Positions 31,763-40,539 of a stretch of DNA of 42,093 bases are shown in pieces. Source of the DNA: a virus; IMG/VR virus record IMGVR_UViG_3300018405_000005, positions 1-42,093 of that record; one strand, written 5' to 3'. The notes beneath the pieces are model-generated. The model did not search any database, was not told where the DNA came from, and saw only the letters and a list, made by a program, of their open reading frames with translations. The stretch's first letter is position 1. Every line of letters begins with the position of its first letter. Both the position numbers and the translations under genes were made by a program.

Positions 31763-32178
31763 TTAAAATAGCAATTCCCCCTGTTGATATTCTTTACAGA
31801 GCATGGGGTGAAATAGAACCATTTATGCAAAAGGCAATTGATGAGTCAAATGCTGAGCTTGACTTGGATGCAATCAAGAAAAAGATTGACAACAGGGAAT
31901 TGCTAATTGCAACAATCTTTAAGGACAAAAATTTAATAGCTGCAGTTTCATTTGAAGTCACCAACTTTGAAAGCGGAAAGCGAGTGCTTCATATTAATCT
32001 TGCAGGTGGCAACCACATGGATTTGTGGTATGCTGACATTGATGAACTTGCTACCCAACTTGCTAAAAAACAGAATTGTTCTGAGGTTTATATTGTTGGA
32101 CGCAAAGGTTGGGAAAGACAGCTCAAGCATCGTGGATATAAACACGTGCACACAATAATTTCTAGAGAGGTTAAGTAA
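31759..32178 (+). CDS. GNAT-like acetyltransferase-fold protein in the virion operon
   Basis: A 139-residue protein with the layout of a short GNAT domain: helix, strands (ELLIATIFKDKNLIAAVSFEV), then CSEVYIVGRKGWERQLKHRGYKHVHTIISREV, where GRKGWERxLKxxGY resembles the C-terminal acetyl-CoA-fold motif. The pyrophosphate loop (Q/RxxGxG/A) is not clear. Such proteins occur before ejection-protein genes in several podoviruses. It may modify a virion or host protein, or be purely structural. Confidence 0.65.
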   Translation: MIKIAIPPVDILYRAWGEIEPFMQKAIDESNAELDLDAIKKKIDNRELLIATIFKDKNLIAAVSFEVTNFESGKRVLHINLAGGNHMDLWYADIDELATQLAKKQNCSEVYIVGRKGWERQLKHRGYKHVHTIISREVK

Positions 32179-32969
32179 TGGGTGGTTCAGTAGGTAAAAG
32201 CTCAAACAAGGGTGGCAATACCTGGTCTAACAATGTTTGGGGGCCACAGGGCGAAGCACTTGGTCAACTATATGACAAGGCATTTGAATTCTTTGATCAA
32301 ACCCCTGGTGGTGCAGTTGAAGGCACTGACAAGATTTTTAACACTGCTACTGGTGCATGGGAAGACCAGGCTGCTGGTGGTGCCTATGGGGATTCAGCTG
32401 ATATTCGCGATAGGCTTTTCAACATGATGGGAGGTCGCAGCAATGTTGGCTCTATGTATGAGAGCATTGTTGGTGGACCAGGCAACACCTATATTGACCC
32501 ATTGGTTGAAAGCATGCGCTCAGATGCATCTCAAAATCTAGCAACGCTGCAAAGTGGCAACGCTCTGGATGCAGCTGCTTTAGGACAAAGCGGAAGCTCA
32601 CGACAAGCTATGGAAAATGCAATGCTTGGCTCTGAAGTAAACCGTGCTTTGTCTGGTGACATTAACCAAGCTCGTGCTGGTGCATATGATCGCGACCTTG
32701 CAATGAAGATGGGAATTGCACAACAGGCAGATGCATCAAAGCAAGCAGAGCAAGACCGTCTGTTTGATATGCTTACAGGTGCAAACCAAGCACAAACAGG
32801 CGCAATTAGCAATATGGGCAATATGATGGGTGGAGCACTTGGTTCTCAGAATGCTTGGTTCAACCCATTGATGAATTTGGCTAACATTATTGGTGGCCCA
32901 ATTATGACAGGCTCTGGTTCATCAAGCAGCAAAGGTAAAGGTTTTGGTACTGGTGGAGGTCTTTGGTAA
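32178..32969 (+). CDS. Probable internal virion (DNA ejection) protein, Gly/Ala/Met-rich
   Basis: A 263-residue protein rich in Gly, Ala, Asn and Met, with a helical middle (QARAGAYDRDLAMKMGIAQQ) and a low-complexity Gly/Ser tail. It is like P22 gp7-type and other podovirus ejection proteins: first of a run of three or four such genes. It should be packed inside the head and released with the DNA to help it cross the cell envelope. The call rests on composition and position. Confidence 0.65.
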   Translation: MGGSVGKSSNKGGNTWSNNVWGPQGEALGQLYDKAFEFFDQTPGGAVEGTDKIFNTATGAWEDQAAGGAYGDSADIRDRLFNMMGGRSNVGSMYESIVGGPGNTYIDPLVESMRSDASQNLATLQSGNALDAAALGQSGSSRQAMENAMLGSEVNRALSGDINQARAGAYDRDLAMKMGIAQQADASKQAEQDRLFDMLTGANQAQTGAISNMGNMMGGALGSQNAWFNPLMNLANIIGGPIMTGSGSSSSKGKGFGTGGGLW

Positions 32970-33253
32970 TGCTTAACTTTCTTTCTATGTTACAAGGTGG
33001 TGCAGGTGCAGCTGCTGGTGGTGGTGCAGCATCAGGTGGTGGCAACCGTTTCTTTGAAGCACTAGGTGCTCAGAAGATGGGCGGTGGTGGTGGTGGCAAG
33101 CCATGGGATAGAGGTATTGGTATGCAGTATGCTAACACTGCAATGCAAGCACCTGACATGCGAGTCCAGCCTATGAATATGCGCCTTGGCCAACAACAAC
33201 GCCAGCAACAAATTAATCCGCTTATGCAAATGTTGATGCAAGGAGTACGATAA
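32969..33253 (+). CDS. Small Gly/Gln/Met-rich virion protein
   Basis: A 94-residue low-complexity protein: Gly-rich runs (about 12-45, with GGGGGG) then a Met/Gln-rich end (LGQQQRQQQINPLMQMLMQG). It sits between two ejection-protein genes with coupled start and stop. Likely another internal virion protein; no family is recognised. Confidence 0.65.
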   Translation: MLNFLSMLQGGAGAAAGGGAASGGGNRFFEALGAQKMGGGGGGKPWDRGIGMQYANTAMQAPDMRVQPMNMRLGQQQRQQQINPLMQMLMQGVR

Positions 33254-34320
33254 TGGCAGGAATCTTTGATTCATTAATCAAGGGTTACACAGACAGAGTG
33301 CTTGGTCCAGATACGTCTGGCCAAGTACAAGGCACTGCTAGTGCATATGCCAAGTTGCAAGATGCAATCAATAATGACTATGCACAACAGCAGAAGATGT
33401 TTGAGACTAACCCTCAAAACAAAGGCAAGGCTTGGGTTCCACCTAGTCCAACTGAGCGTCTCCAAGACCAAATCAATGCGATGATTGTAAGCGGAGACCC
33501 ACAATTGCAGGCTCGTGGTCTTCAGCTTGTAGGTACAATTAAACCATCAACTGCATCCAAGCCGGCTGCTATTCAAGAGTATCAGTTTGCTGTTAACCAA
33601 GGATACCAAGGCTTATTTGCTGATTGGAAGAAAGACCAGAAGTCTGGCACTACAGTCAATGTATCAACAGGAAGCGAGCGTGGTGTTTACCTCACGCCTG
33701 AAGAGAAGATGCAAGGTGGCCTTGACCCTGCTGCTCCATATGTTTGGACTAAAGATGGTCCAAAACCAGTACAGACTTCAAAAGAGTCTGAAGAGCAGAA
33801 GCCAATTAATGTTGCAGAGAAAACTGTTAATGACTTGGGTGATATGCTATTTGGTGAGCAAGGCATCTACAAAGATTACCAGCCAGGAACAGGCGGTCGT
33901 GCCAAAGAGGTCATCAAGGCCAATGTTGAGTCACTTCTACAGAATGACCCTCGTTATGCAATCTATGACCAGACTGTTACTGCATCACTATCACCATTGG
34001 CTCGTTCAATTGGTGGCGAGAAAGGTGCTCTTGCAGAAGGCGACGTACAGCGTGTTAAATCGTTATTGCCTATTACAACAGGCATTAACCCTGATACCCC
34101 TCAGGTTGCTAAGCAGAAACTTCAGCGTCTTGAAAGCTTGATCAAGCTTGCTCGTCAGAAAGGTGGCTTAACATCTGAAGAGATTAAGAAGTACACAACT
34201 GGCTTTGGTGGCACAGTTAAGCGTCGTGAAGCATCTAATGAGTATGGTGTGCCAGAGTCAATTTCTCGACCAGCACGTACACTAACATCATCAAGTGGCA
34301 TTAAGTTCACTGTGGAGTAA
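33253..34320 (+). CDS. Probable internal virion (ejection) protein, 355 residues
   Basis: A 355-residue mainly helical protein without recognised catalytic motifs. It contains a Gln/Ala-rich start ([21 protein letters not shown]) and a helical C-terminal half ([21 protein letters not shown]). Its position within the ejection-protein run supports a role in DNA delivery. It is followed after seven bases by the large ejection gene. Confidence 0.65.
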   Translation: MAGIFDSLIKGYTDRVLGPDTSGQVQGTASAYAKLQDAINNDYAQQQKMFETNPQNKGKAWVPPSPTERLQDQINAMIVSGDPQLQARGLQLVGTIKPSTASKPAAIQEYQFAVNQGYQGLFADWKKDQKSGTTVNVSTGSERGVYLTPEEKMQGGLDPAAPYVWTKDGPKPVQTSKESEEQKPINVAEKTVNDLGDMLFGEQGIYKDYQPGTGGRAKEVIKANVESLLQNDPRYAIYDQTVTASLSPLARSIGGEKGALAEGDVQRVKSLLPITTGINPDTPQVAKQKLQRLESLIKLARQKGGLTSEEIKKYTTGFGGTVKRREASNEYGVPESISRPARTLTSSSGIKFTVE

Positions 34321-34327
34321 TATACAT

Positions 34328-36508
34328 ATGCCAAAAGTAACTGCAAACGGCAAGACCTTCAATTTCCCAGAAGGCACTACTGATGAACAAATCAGCCAAG
34401 CCGTTGATGAATACTTTGCTGGCTCAGCACAGGCTCCTGAGGAGCCTAGTGCTTTAAAGCAAGCAATGGGTGGTGTAGCAGATATGATTGAACAAGGCAC
34501 TCAAGGTCTTGATTTCAACCTGCTAAGAAACCAAGGGGACTTGCCTCAACAGAAGCCTGAGATTAAAGCTCCAGTGCTTCCTTTTGGCATGACACAAAGT
34601 GACATTGATGCTGCTAACAAGCGTCGTGTTGATAAGAACAAATTGATTGAGCGTATCGTAACAGACCCACAAGCTTTGGCTGCATACCGTATGGCTCAGA
34701 AGGAAGGCACAGGTGCTGCAATTGGCCAGTCAGCTCTCAGCGAACTAAGCGGATTATCAACTGGTGTTAGTGAGCTTATTGACCAGTACTTGCCTGAAGA
34801 GTTATCAAATGTTTTGAACTATCGTATTGGTGGTGATAACTTTGAGACTCCTGAGCAGCGTATGGAAGAGCGTGCAATCCAACGTGGCAAAGAGCGCCTG
34901 GTTCAAGGTGCTCGTGATGTTGCAAGCCCTGTAGCATCTGTAGTTGGTAAAACTGTTCCTTATCTAGCCTCAGATATAGCTCTAAGCCCTATTACTAACG
35001 CGATTCTATCTACTACGGGTAAGGGCATTACTACAGTAGGTAAAACGGCTCTACGTGGCGCTGAAGGGATAGAAACGGGGCTTAGAAAAGGCGGCTCGGC
35101 TATTTCTCAGCAGACTGCAGATATAGTTGACCCGCTAGTTGTTAGTATGCAGAATATTGCAAATCGACCTGTTATGAGCCCAGAGCTAGCAGCCTCATAC
35201 AAAGAGCTTGCTCGTGCTCCGCTTACTGGTGCTATTGAAGGTGGTGCCCACTATGACATGACAGCTGAAGAAGGTGCTGGCCAAAGTATGCTAGGCCAGT
35301 TCGCTGCCATGGGGCCAGCCAAAGCCATGCTTGGTCGTATGCCGAGTAAGCTTACTGATAGTGAGAAGCAAACACTCAAGACACTTGAGCGTCGTGGCTA
35401 TCGAGCAACTCCTGGTATGAAGACTGGTAGCAAAGTTCTTCAGGCAAAAGAGCAAGGCTTCCGTGGCGAGGCTCGTTTCCGTGATTACATGGATGAGCTC
35501 GATACAGCCAACCAGAAAGTTATTGCAGACTATGCATCTGAAGCAATGGGTTTGCCAAAACAAACTTCAGCGGATTTGACTCCAGAAGTGTTGAGTGGCC
35601 ATATGCAAAACTTGCGTAACCAGTACCAGCAGCTTGAGGCAAACACAACTGGCAAATTCTCACAAGACTCATTCAAGAAAATCAATGGCGTCTTGAAGAA
35701 TCTACAACCTGTAAAAGACCGCAATCAGTCACAGGCAGCTAAGCAACGCTATGCCACTGTTCTGGATGCAGTCAATGAAATGCGAACTGTGTTACAGCCA
35801 TTCCGTACCAAGGAAGGCAAGTTTGAGAAACAAGCATTTGATGGCTCTCGCTACCAAGCAGCATCACAATACTTGAATGATCAAATCAGCAGCGCATTCC
35901 AGAATGGTGACAAGATTCTTGCTCGTAACCTGAAGACAATCAAGGGTGAGCTTGATAAGTCAATTGAGTCTGGCATGGGCAAGGCACAGGCAAAAGACTG
36001 GCGTGACCTTAATGAGCGTTATGCAATGACTCGCTTAGTCATGGATAATGGCATGGACCCGCTGGGAGGTATCAATACTAATAAACTTACACAACACTTG
36101 ATGTCAGGTGATGAAGCAGTTCGCACCCTGACCTCAAAAGGCGGAAGAATCAAGAAGCTTCAAGACATTGCCAAGATTGACACAATGCAACGTCGACAAG
36201 CTGGTGCAGAAGGCTACTCTGGCTCTGGTGTTGACCTTGGTGACACTGGCAAGAGAGGCTTGTTAAGAAGTGTGCTAACAACTCCGCTCTCTGCTATGAT
36301 TCCAACATCCACACGTGCTGGTATGAACTTGTACATGTCTGGTTACCCAGCTGTTACAGGTTTGACAGGATTGCCTAAACCAGCAATTGGTAAAATCTCT
36401 CGTGCTCAAGAGCAAGGGAGTCAAAACGTCACTGATGCTGCAGAATGGCTAAGGGACAAATCCATGAGCGACTATGAGTGGCTCAAGAAAATGTTAGGGG
36501 AAGAATAA
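34328..36508 (+). CDS. Large internal virion (ejection) protein, 726 residues
   Basis: A 726-residue protein beginning [29 protein letters not shown], a common N-terminal unit of podovirus ejection proteins. It is followed by helical stretches and an Ala/Gly/Thr-rich, mildly hydrophobic middle (about 195-330) that could insert in a membrane, then a long helical C-terminal region. No lysozyme or transglycosylase triad is visible. The start at 34328 has GGAG ten bases upstream. Codon use is unusual between about 34957 and 35107 (ACG, GGG, CTA and ATA are frequent, TG and CA steps rare), unlike the rest of the gene. Confidence 0.75.
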   Translation: MPKVTANGKTFNFPEGTTDEQISQAVDEYFAGSAQAPEEPSALKQAMGGVADMIEQGTQGLDFNLLRNQGDLPQQKPEIKAPVLPFGMTQSDIDAANKRRVDKNKLIERIVTDPQALAAYRMAQKEGTGAAIGQSALSELSGLSTGVSELIDQYLPEELSNVLNYRIGGDNFETPEQRMEERAIQRGKERLVQGARDVASPVASVVGKTVPYLASDIALSPITNAILSTTGKGITTVGKTALRGAEGIETGLRKGGSAISQQTADIVDPLVVSMQNIANRPVMSPELAASYKELARAPLTGAIEGGAHYDMTAEEGAGQSMLGQFAAMGPAKAMLGRMPSKLTDSEKQTLKTLERRGYRATPGMKTGSKVLQAKEQGFRGEARFRDYMDELDTANQKVIADYASEAMGLPKQTSADLTPEVLSGHMQNLRNQYQQLEANTTGKFSQDSFKKINGVLKNLQPVKDRNQSQAAKQRYATVLDAVNEMRTVLQPFRTKEGKFEKQAFDGSRYQAASQYLNDQISSAFQNGDKILARNLKTIKGELDKSIESGMGKAQAKDWRDLNERYAMTRLVMDNGMDPLGGINTNKLTQHLMSGDEAVRTLTSKGGRIKKLQDIAKIDTMQRRQAGAEGYSGSGVDLGDTGKRGLLRSVLTTPLSAMIPTSTRAGMNLYMSGYPAVTGLTGLPKPAIGKISRAQEQGSQNVTDAAEWLRDKSMSDYEWLKKMLGEE

Positions 36509-36795
36509 TGAAATTACTTCTTACTGGAAATGGTGATAGCAAACCAATCCCATTGGTTGCAAATGCTGATGATTTCAAGGTGTCAATCATTGGTATTGCA
36601 AAAGGTGGATTTGACAGCAAGTGGACTGTTGAATATAGTCCTAATGGCAATGACTGGTTAGCACATGAGCAAATGACTGACCTTATTGATTCAGAAGCTG
36701 GCAATATCTTCTTTCAAGTTCCTAGTGTTCGAATCAATATCAAAGATATGACAACTGGCAGTCTTGAAGTTTATGCATATGGGAGTGTTGGCTAA
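36508..36795 (+). CDS. Small structural protein, 95 residues, beta-sandwich-like
   Basis: A 95-residue strand-rich protein (KLLLTGNGDSKPIPL... WTVEYSPNGNDWLAHEQ... VRINIKDMTTGSLEVYAYG). The WTVEYSxNGxxW pattern is common in small phage structural or fibre-associated proteins. It is coupled to both neighbours. Possible role in the tail or as a capsid decoration; not proven. Confidence 0.65.
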   Translation: MKLLLTGNGDSKPIPLVANADDFKVSIIGIAKGGFDSKWTVEYSPNGNDWLAHEQMTDLIDSEAGNIFFQVPSVRINIKDMTTGSLEVYAYGSVG

Positions 36796-37607
36796 TGGGC
36801 ATTGGAATTGGTTTGGGCATAGGCTTCCCTTCTGGCAAGGGAGGCTCTGCCAAAGTTGATGCAGACCTTGAGACAAAAGTCCAGGCACTACAGTCTCAAT
36901 TGCACACTTTGAGTAGAAAGGAGGCAGCTGTTGAATCAAAGCAATTGTCTGCCAATCAAATATTCAACGCTGAGAATCGTGGAGAATTCACAGGAAGCGG
37001 AAGCCTGAAGAATCTTGGGGAAGGCTGGTGGTATATCCCATCATCAAACACCAATGTCACAGGCAAACCTAAAGGAAGCACTGGTGACATCTTGGTGTAT
37101 CGCCGTGCTGTTGGCAAAGATGGTGTTGCAATGCTAGCCTTTGGCAATGACAAGGAAGGTGGTCAAGTTTGGGGTCAATATAAGACCAATGACACTGGCG
37201 GTTATCTGCCTTGGGTCAAGATGACAACAGGCTACATCTTTACAATTGATGAGATTGTTGGAGAGCTTAAAAAGCGTGGATTTGAACCTGCTAAGAATGG
37301 AAGTCCTGTAATACCACTTGCTACTTATTATGCAGGCTATGACACAACGATGCCAACTAAGTTGTCTGACCTTTCAGAGTTCCAATCATCTACATTTTCA
37401 ATTAGTAGAACTGATCAGGTGCCAGAAAGAATATTCATTGCAACTGATGTTGATCATGCAAAAGGCATCACTGGCATATCAGTAAATGGTGGACTTCCTG
37501 CGGTCTGGCCACATCGCGATTATGTCATTGGTGGCAAGAGCATGCGAGTGTTTTACAGCCCTGGTGGATTCCATGAGACCAGTGATAAAATTGAAATTAA
37601 ATTCTAA
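36795..37607 (+). CDS. Fibre-like structural protein with pyocin-knob-like domain
   Basis: A 270-residue protein: a Gly-rich start (GIGIGLGIGFPSGKGG), a short coiled coil (about 23-53), then a knob-like domain (about 72-142: GEGWWYIPSSN, GDILVYRRA, WGQYKTNDTGGYLPWVKM) as found in pyocin and fibre tips. A separate strand-rich C-terminal domain ends the protein (GITGISVNGG... RDYVIGGKSMRVFYSPG). Probably a receptor-binding or short fibre protein. Confidence 0.75.
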   Translation: MGIGIGLGIGFPSGKGGSAKVDADLETKVQALQSQLHTLSRKEAAVESKQLSANQIFNAENRGEFTGSGSLKNLGEGWWYIPSSNTNVTGKPKGSTGDILVYRRAVGKDGVAMLAFGNDKEGGQVWGQYKTNDTGGYLPWVKMTTGYIFTIDEIVGELKKRGFEPAKNGSPVIPLATYYAGYDTTMPTKLSDLSEFQSSTFSISRTDQVPERIFIATDVDHAKGITGISVNGGLPAVWPHRDYVIGGKSMRVFYSPGGFHETSDKIEIKF

Positions 37608-37618
37608 CAGAGGTTGAT

Positions 37619-39376
37619 ATGACAGAACTAACTGGTTACACCCCTGTGTCAGCACCTCTTAGCCCAGGTGCTGATGAGCGTAATACTTGGCCAACTCATG
37701 ACAACCGCTTTGGTCGTGGTGGTATCCGCTTTGTTGCTGATGAGGCAGAGCGGAATGCTATCCCAATGGAGCGTCGCTTTGGTCTAGTTGTGATTGTTGA
37801 ATCATTTGGTGCTGATGCTGAGAAGCGTTCATTTAAATGGAATGGCAAAAGTGTTGAAGGCAATGATGGTTCTTGGGAAGACTATGAGCTATCAACAATT
37901 CAAATACCAGCATCCGGTATCACTATTGTCAACCCTGATGGTAGCACAACTACTGGCATTGAGATTCTTGCACTTGATGGCATTGAGCTAGAAGGCAATG
38001 CCAAGGATGGTTTCACTCTCAAAGTAAGCGGAGGCTCAGGTGGAGTCTCTGTTGTTGAAACAGATGGGCAAAAGCGAAATTATGGCAACATAACTGATGT
38101 CAAAATTGAAAGCCCATTGGAAGCAAAGCCTGACCCCAATAACAACGGTGCTGTTATCATTGGGTTGAAGCATGATGCTTTTGAACCTATGCACAAGCCT
38201 AGTTTTCTTGCATATGTATCTGGCACAGAAGTGATTTCAAAAAGCTCTTTGCCAGCTACAACAGAAGAAATCAAGAACAATGCAAAGATTAGTTTCAAGA
38301 ACATTGTTTCACCTGATGGAATGTATATATCAGCCAATGCTGATATGGATGCATTCACAATTGAAGAAGCAGACCAGGGTGACCCAAACCTTACAGGCGG
38401 AACAAACTATGTAATTGCTCTTAGAGCTGATACTCAAATGAAGGCACCATATGATGGTCGTGTCCTTATTTATCTGTATGATGATAGTATCAACCCTTAT
38501 GAGCCAAAGGGCTATCTTGAAGACATAAATGGCAACCCAATAGTTGCTGAGAAGTTCTTCCGACAAGGTGAGCTGATCAAAGACATATCACTTGCAGCGA
38601 TTGTTAATGCCAAAGGTGATAAGACTTTTACTTGTCATGCAGTATCTGACTTCCAAGAAGATTTGAATCTTGAAGGTCGATTCTCTGGTGGTAGCGGTCT
38701 TCTCATCCAGGCAATTTCAATCAACAATAAAACAGGCACTGGCTTGTTGCAGTATGAGCTAGACACTGGTGAAAAGCTGCTTGTTGATTATACTGATGTA
38801 CACGGCTATCAACTTATGTTCAGCAACAGAAGCACAGAGATGGGCAAGTACGTTAGCAAGTATGAAGCATTCATCCAGAATACCTTGGGCAATATTTCCC
38901 TCCGCTATTCTTTTGATGAAACAGACAGACCTGTTCCTTGTGGATTGCCAATGAAAGGTAATGCTGATGTTGAGCTTGATACAACTGTTAACCAGATTCC
39001 TTCATCACAAATCAAAAGAGGTGAAGGCGCTATCAAGTTCAAGAAGGATGGCAAGGCTAGTATCTCTACATCATTCAGACTGTCAAATGACACAAAAGAT
39101 GATGCAGTGTTCAAGCCTCGTTGGTGTAAGGTTTCAGCTGATGGTAACACATTCACTGATATACCAGATGCTAATGCTGAGATTCCTGTAAGTGCAGGCT
39201 CTGTTAACTTAGAAGGGACAATTCCTGAATTTGAAATCAATGTGTTGGCAGGTGATAGAATAGCTCTAAGGGCCAAGACTGATAAAGGGCAACATGTATT
39301 CATCAAGACTATGAATGATATGTATCCTTTGACAGAAACAACAATTGACTTTAATGAGTTGTTTGCAAATCCTTAA
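37619..39376 (+). CDS. Large virion structural protein, fibre or decoration type
   Basis: A 585-residue, strand-rich protein with no recognised catalytic motif. It begins ELTGYTPVSAPLSPGADERNTWPTHDNRFGRGGIRF and has several repeated beta units. The C-terminal third (VKGNADVELDTTV-like strands, ISTSFRLSNDT, VSAGSVNLEG, VLAGDRIALRAKTD) looks like an Ig- or jelly-roll-type domain. It is the last gene of the virion arm and is followed by the convergent terminator. It may be a side fibre or a head fibre. Confidence 0.7.
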   Translation: MTELTGYTPVSAPLSPGADERNTWPTHDNRFGRGGIRFVADEAERNAIPMERRFGLVVIVESFGADAEKRSFKWNGKSVEGNDGSWEDYELSTIQIPASGITIVNPDGSTTTGIEILALDGIELEGNAKDGFTLKVSGGSGGVSVVETDGQKRNYGNITDVKIESPLEAKPDPNNNGAVIIGLKHDAFEPMHKPSFLAYVSGTEVISKSSLPATTEEIKNNAKISFKNIVSPDGMYISANADMDAFTIEEADQGDPNLTGGTNYVIALRADTQMKAPYDGRVLIYLYDDSINPYEPKGYLEDINGNPIVAEKFFRQGELIKDISLAAIVNAKGDKTFTCHAVSDFQEDLNLEGRFSGGSGLLIQAISINNKTGTGLLQYELDTGEKLLVDYTDVHGYQLMFSNRSTEMGKYVSKYEAFIQNTLGNISLRYSFDETDRPVPCGLPMKGNADVELDTTVNQIPSSQIKRGEGAIKFKKDGKASISTSFRLSNDTKDDAVFKPRWCKVSADGNTFTDIPDANAEIPVSAGSVNLEGTIPEFEINVLAGDRIALRAKTDKGQHVFIKTMNDMYPLTETTIDFNELFANP

Positions 39377-39380
39377 ACAA

Positions 39381-39410
39381 AAAAGCCCAGCAGTTAAGCT
39401 GGGCTTTTAT
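39381..39410. terminator. Bidirectional terminator between the converging arms
   Basis: A perfect 11-bp stem AAAAGCCCAGC/GCTGGGCTTTT (39381-39391 with 39398-39408) with a 6-base loop has U-rich tails on both strands. It lies between the last virion gene and the end of the ligase gene, whose stop codon is only three bases away. This is the strongest terminator in the window. Confidence 0.92.
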
Positions 39411-39411
39411 T

Positions 39412-40539
39412 TTATTCATAGTCTCGAAAGGCTATTGCAGTTGGATGGAATGGCTTGCCATCTTGTGTCCAATAAGCAAAGTCACAAGTCAACATCTTGC
39501 CAATGTATCGCTCTTTGTTTGTCATGACATAATACTTGAATGTCATCTCACCAGGGCAACTAACTGTGAATCTAATTTCACCATTAGCACCATTGTGCTT
39601 ACAAACAAGTCTTGCCCATCCTTCTTTTGATGGTATGATGTCAATGACTCGGAACTCTTCAGACTCCCAGCCTTTGAACTTGATCAGTGAGCCAGAGCGT
39701 TTGCCATCCTCATAACCTGCTGTCACAAGCTTGCCACGCACCAGAGAGTAGTCAGAGCGGAACATCAATCCTTCAAAGCCTTTTTCTCTCGCTTCCCGTA
39801 ACTTATCCCCTAGGTCTACGGGATTCTCCGGCTCGTAGTAAGTCGTTTCTACTACCTTAATAGGATAGCTTGTCTCGCCTTTAAAACGGCTTAGAATCGC
39901 TCCTAGCGAGTCCGAACGGCTGCCAAAAGTCTCATTTGAAATCATATCATAGATGTGATATTCAACTTTCTTGGTATTTGGCTGTTTCCGCTTAATCCAA
40001 CTAACCAAAGTCTGTAAAATCGTGCCATGCAAGTAAAGCTCACCATCTATTGTGCAGCCTTCTGGAATTACTCCATCAAGTTCTTCCAAGATGTGATCAA
40101 TAGTATTGATTGGCTTACCATTACGAGTGTAGGCAGTTAGCTTAACACCATCATTGTGAACCAAGCAACGGTTGCCATCAAGCTTGTTCTGCAAGTAGAA
40201 TCCCTTGCTGCGCAATAATGGAATATCTACATCAGATTGCTTCTTGGCAAGCATTGGCTTATGGAAGCCTAGCAAGTTCATAGGCTTCATTGTTTCCGCT
40301 ACTGAACGACTGTACACATAGCCTTTCTGTAGCTGCTTGTTGACACGGCTGTTGATTCGCGATTCAATTTGCTCATCTTGGTTGCGTCCAGCCTTGCCAT
40401 CTTCGATTGATTCGAACTGGAACTGTGGAGTCCCATCAACAACACCGTGCTCGATTTCAATCCCACCTGCGACTTCATAACACTTCCAGTAGCGGAGGTG
40501 TCCAGCATTGTCTCGAATAAATAGCTCATGCTCATCCAT
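39412..40539 (-). CDS. ATP-dependent DNA ligase with N-terminal WGR-like domain
   Basis: A 375-residue ligase. The nucleotidyl-transfer lysine lies in NKLDGNR (K119). Other motifs are IDGELYL (about 164-170, E167), EGLMFR (about 253-258) and SLIKFKG (about 283-289), with an OB-type C-terminal domain. The first about 75 residues (FIRDNAGHLRYWKCYEVAG..., ending in a QxxxG-type helix) resemble a WGR domain, which may bind nicked DNA ends. It seals Okazaki fragments and repair nicks. It is coupled to the polymerase by an eight-base overlap (ATGGATGA). The stretch 39781-39919 has a base composition very unlike the rest of the gene. Confidence 0.92.
   Translation of the reverse strand: MDEHELFIRDNAGHLRYWKCYEVAGGIEIEHGVVDGTPQFQFESIEDGKAGRNQDEQIESRINSRVNKQLQKGYVYSRSVAETMKPMNLLGFHKPMLAKKQSDVDIPLLRSKGFYLQNKLDGNRCLVHNDGVKLTAYTRNGKPINTIDHILEELDGVIPEGCTIDGELYLHGTILQTLVSWIKRKQPNTKKVEYHIYDMISNETFGSRSDSLGAILSRFKGETSYPIKVVETTYYEPENPVDLGDKLREAREKGFEGLMFRSDYSLVRGKLVTAGYEDGKRSGSLIKFKGWESEEFRVIDIIPSKEGWARLVCKHNGANGEIRFTVSCPGEMTFKYYVMTNKERYIGKMLTCDFAYWTQDGKPFHPTAIAFRDYE

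Noticed and set aside
38905-39306. 133-residue open frame on the minus strand at the end of the virion arm
   Set aside because: It is antisense to the 585-residue structural protein and has no ribosome site or neighbours on that strand before the terminator.
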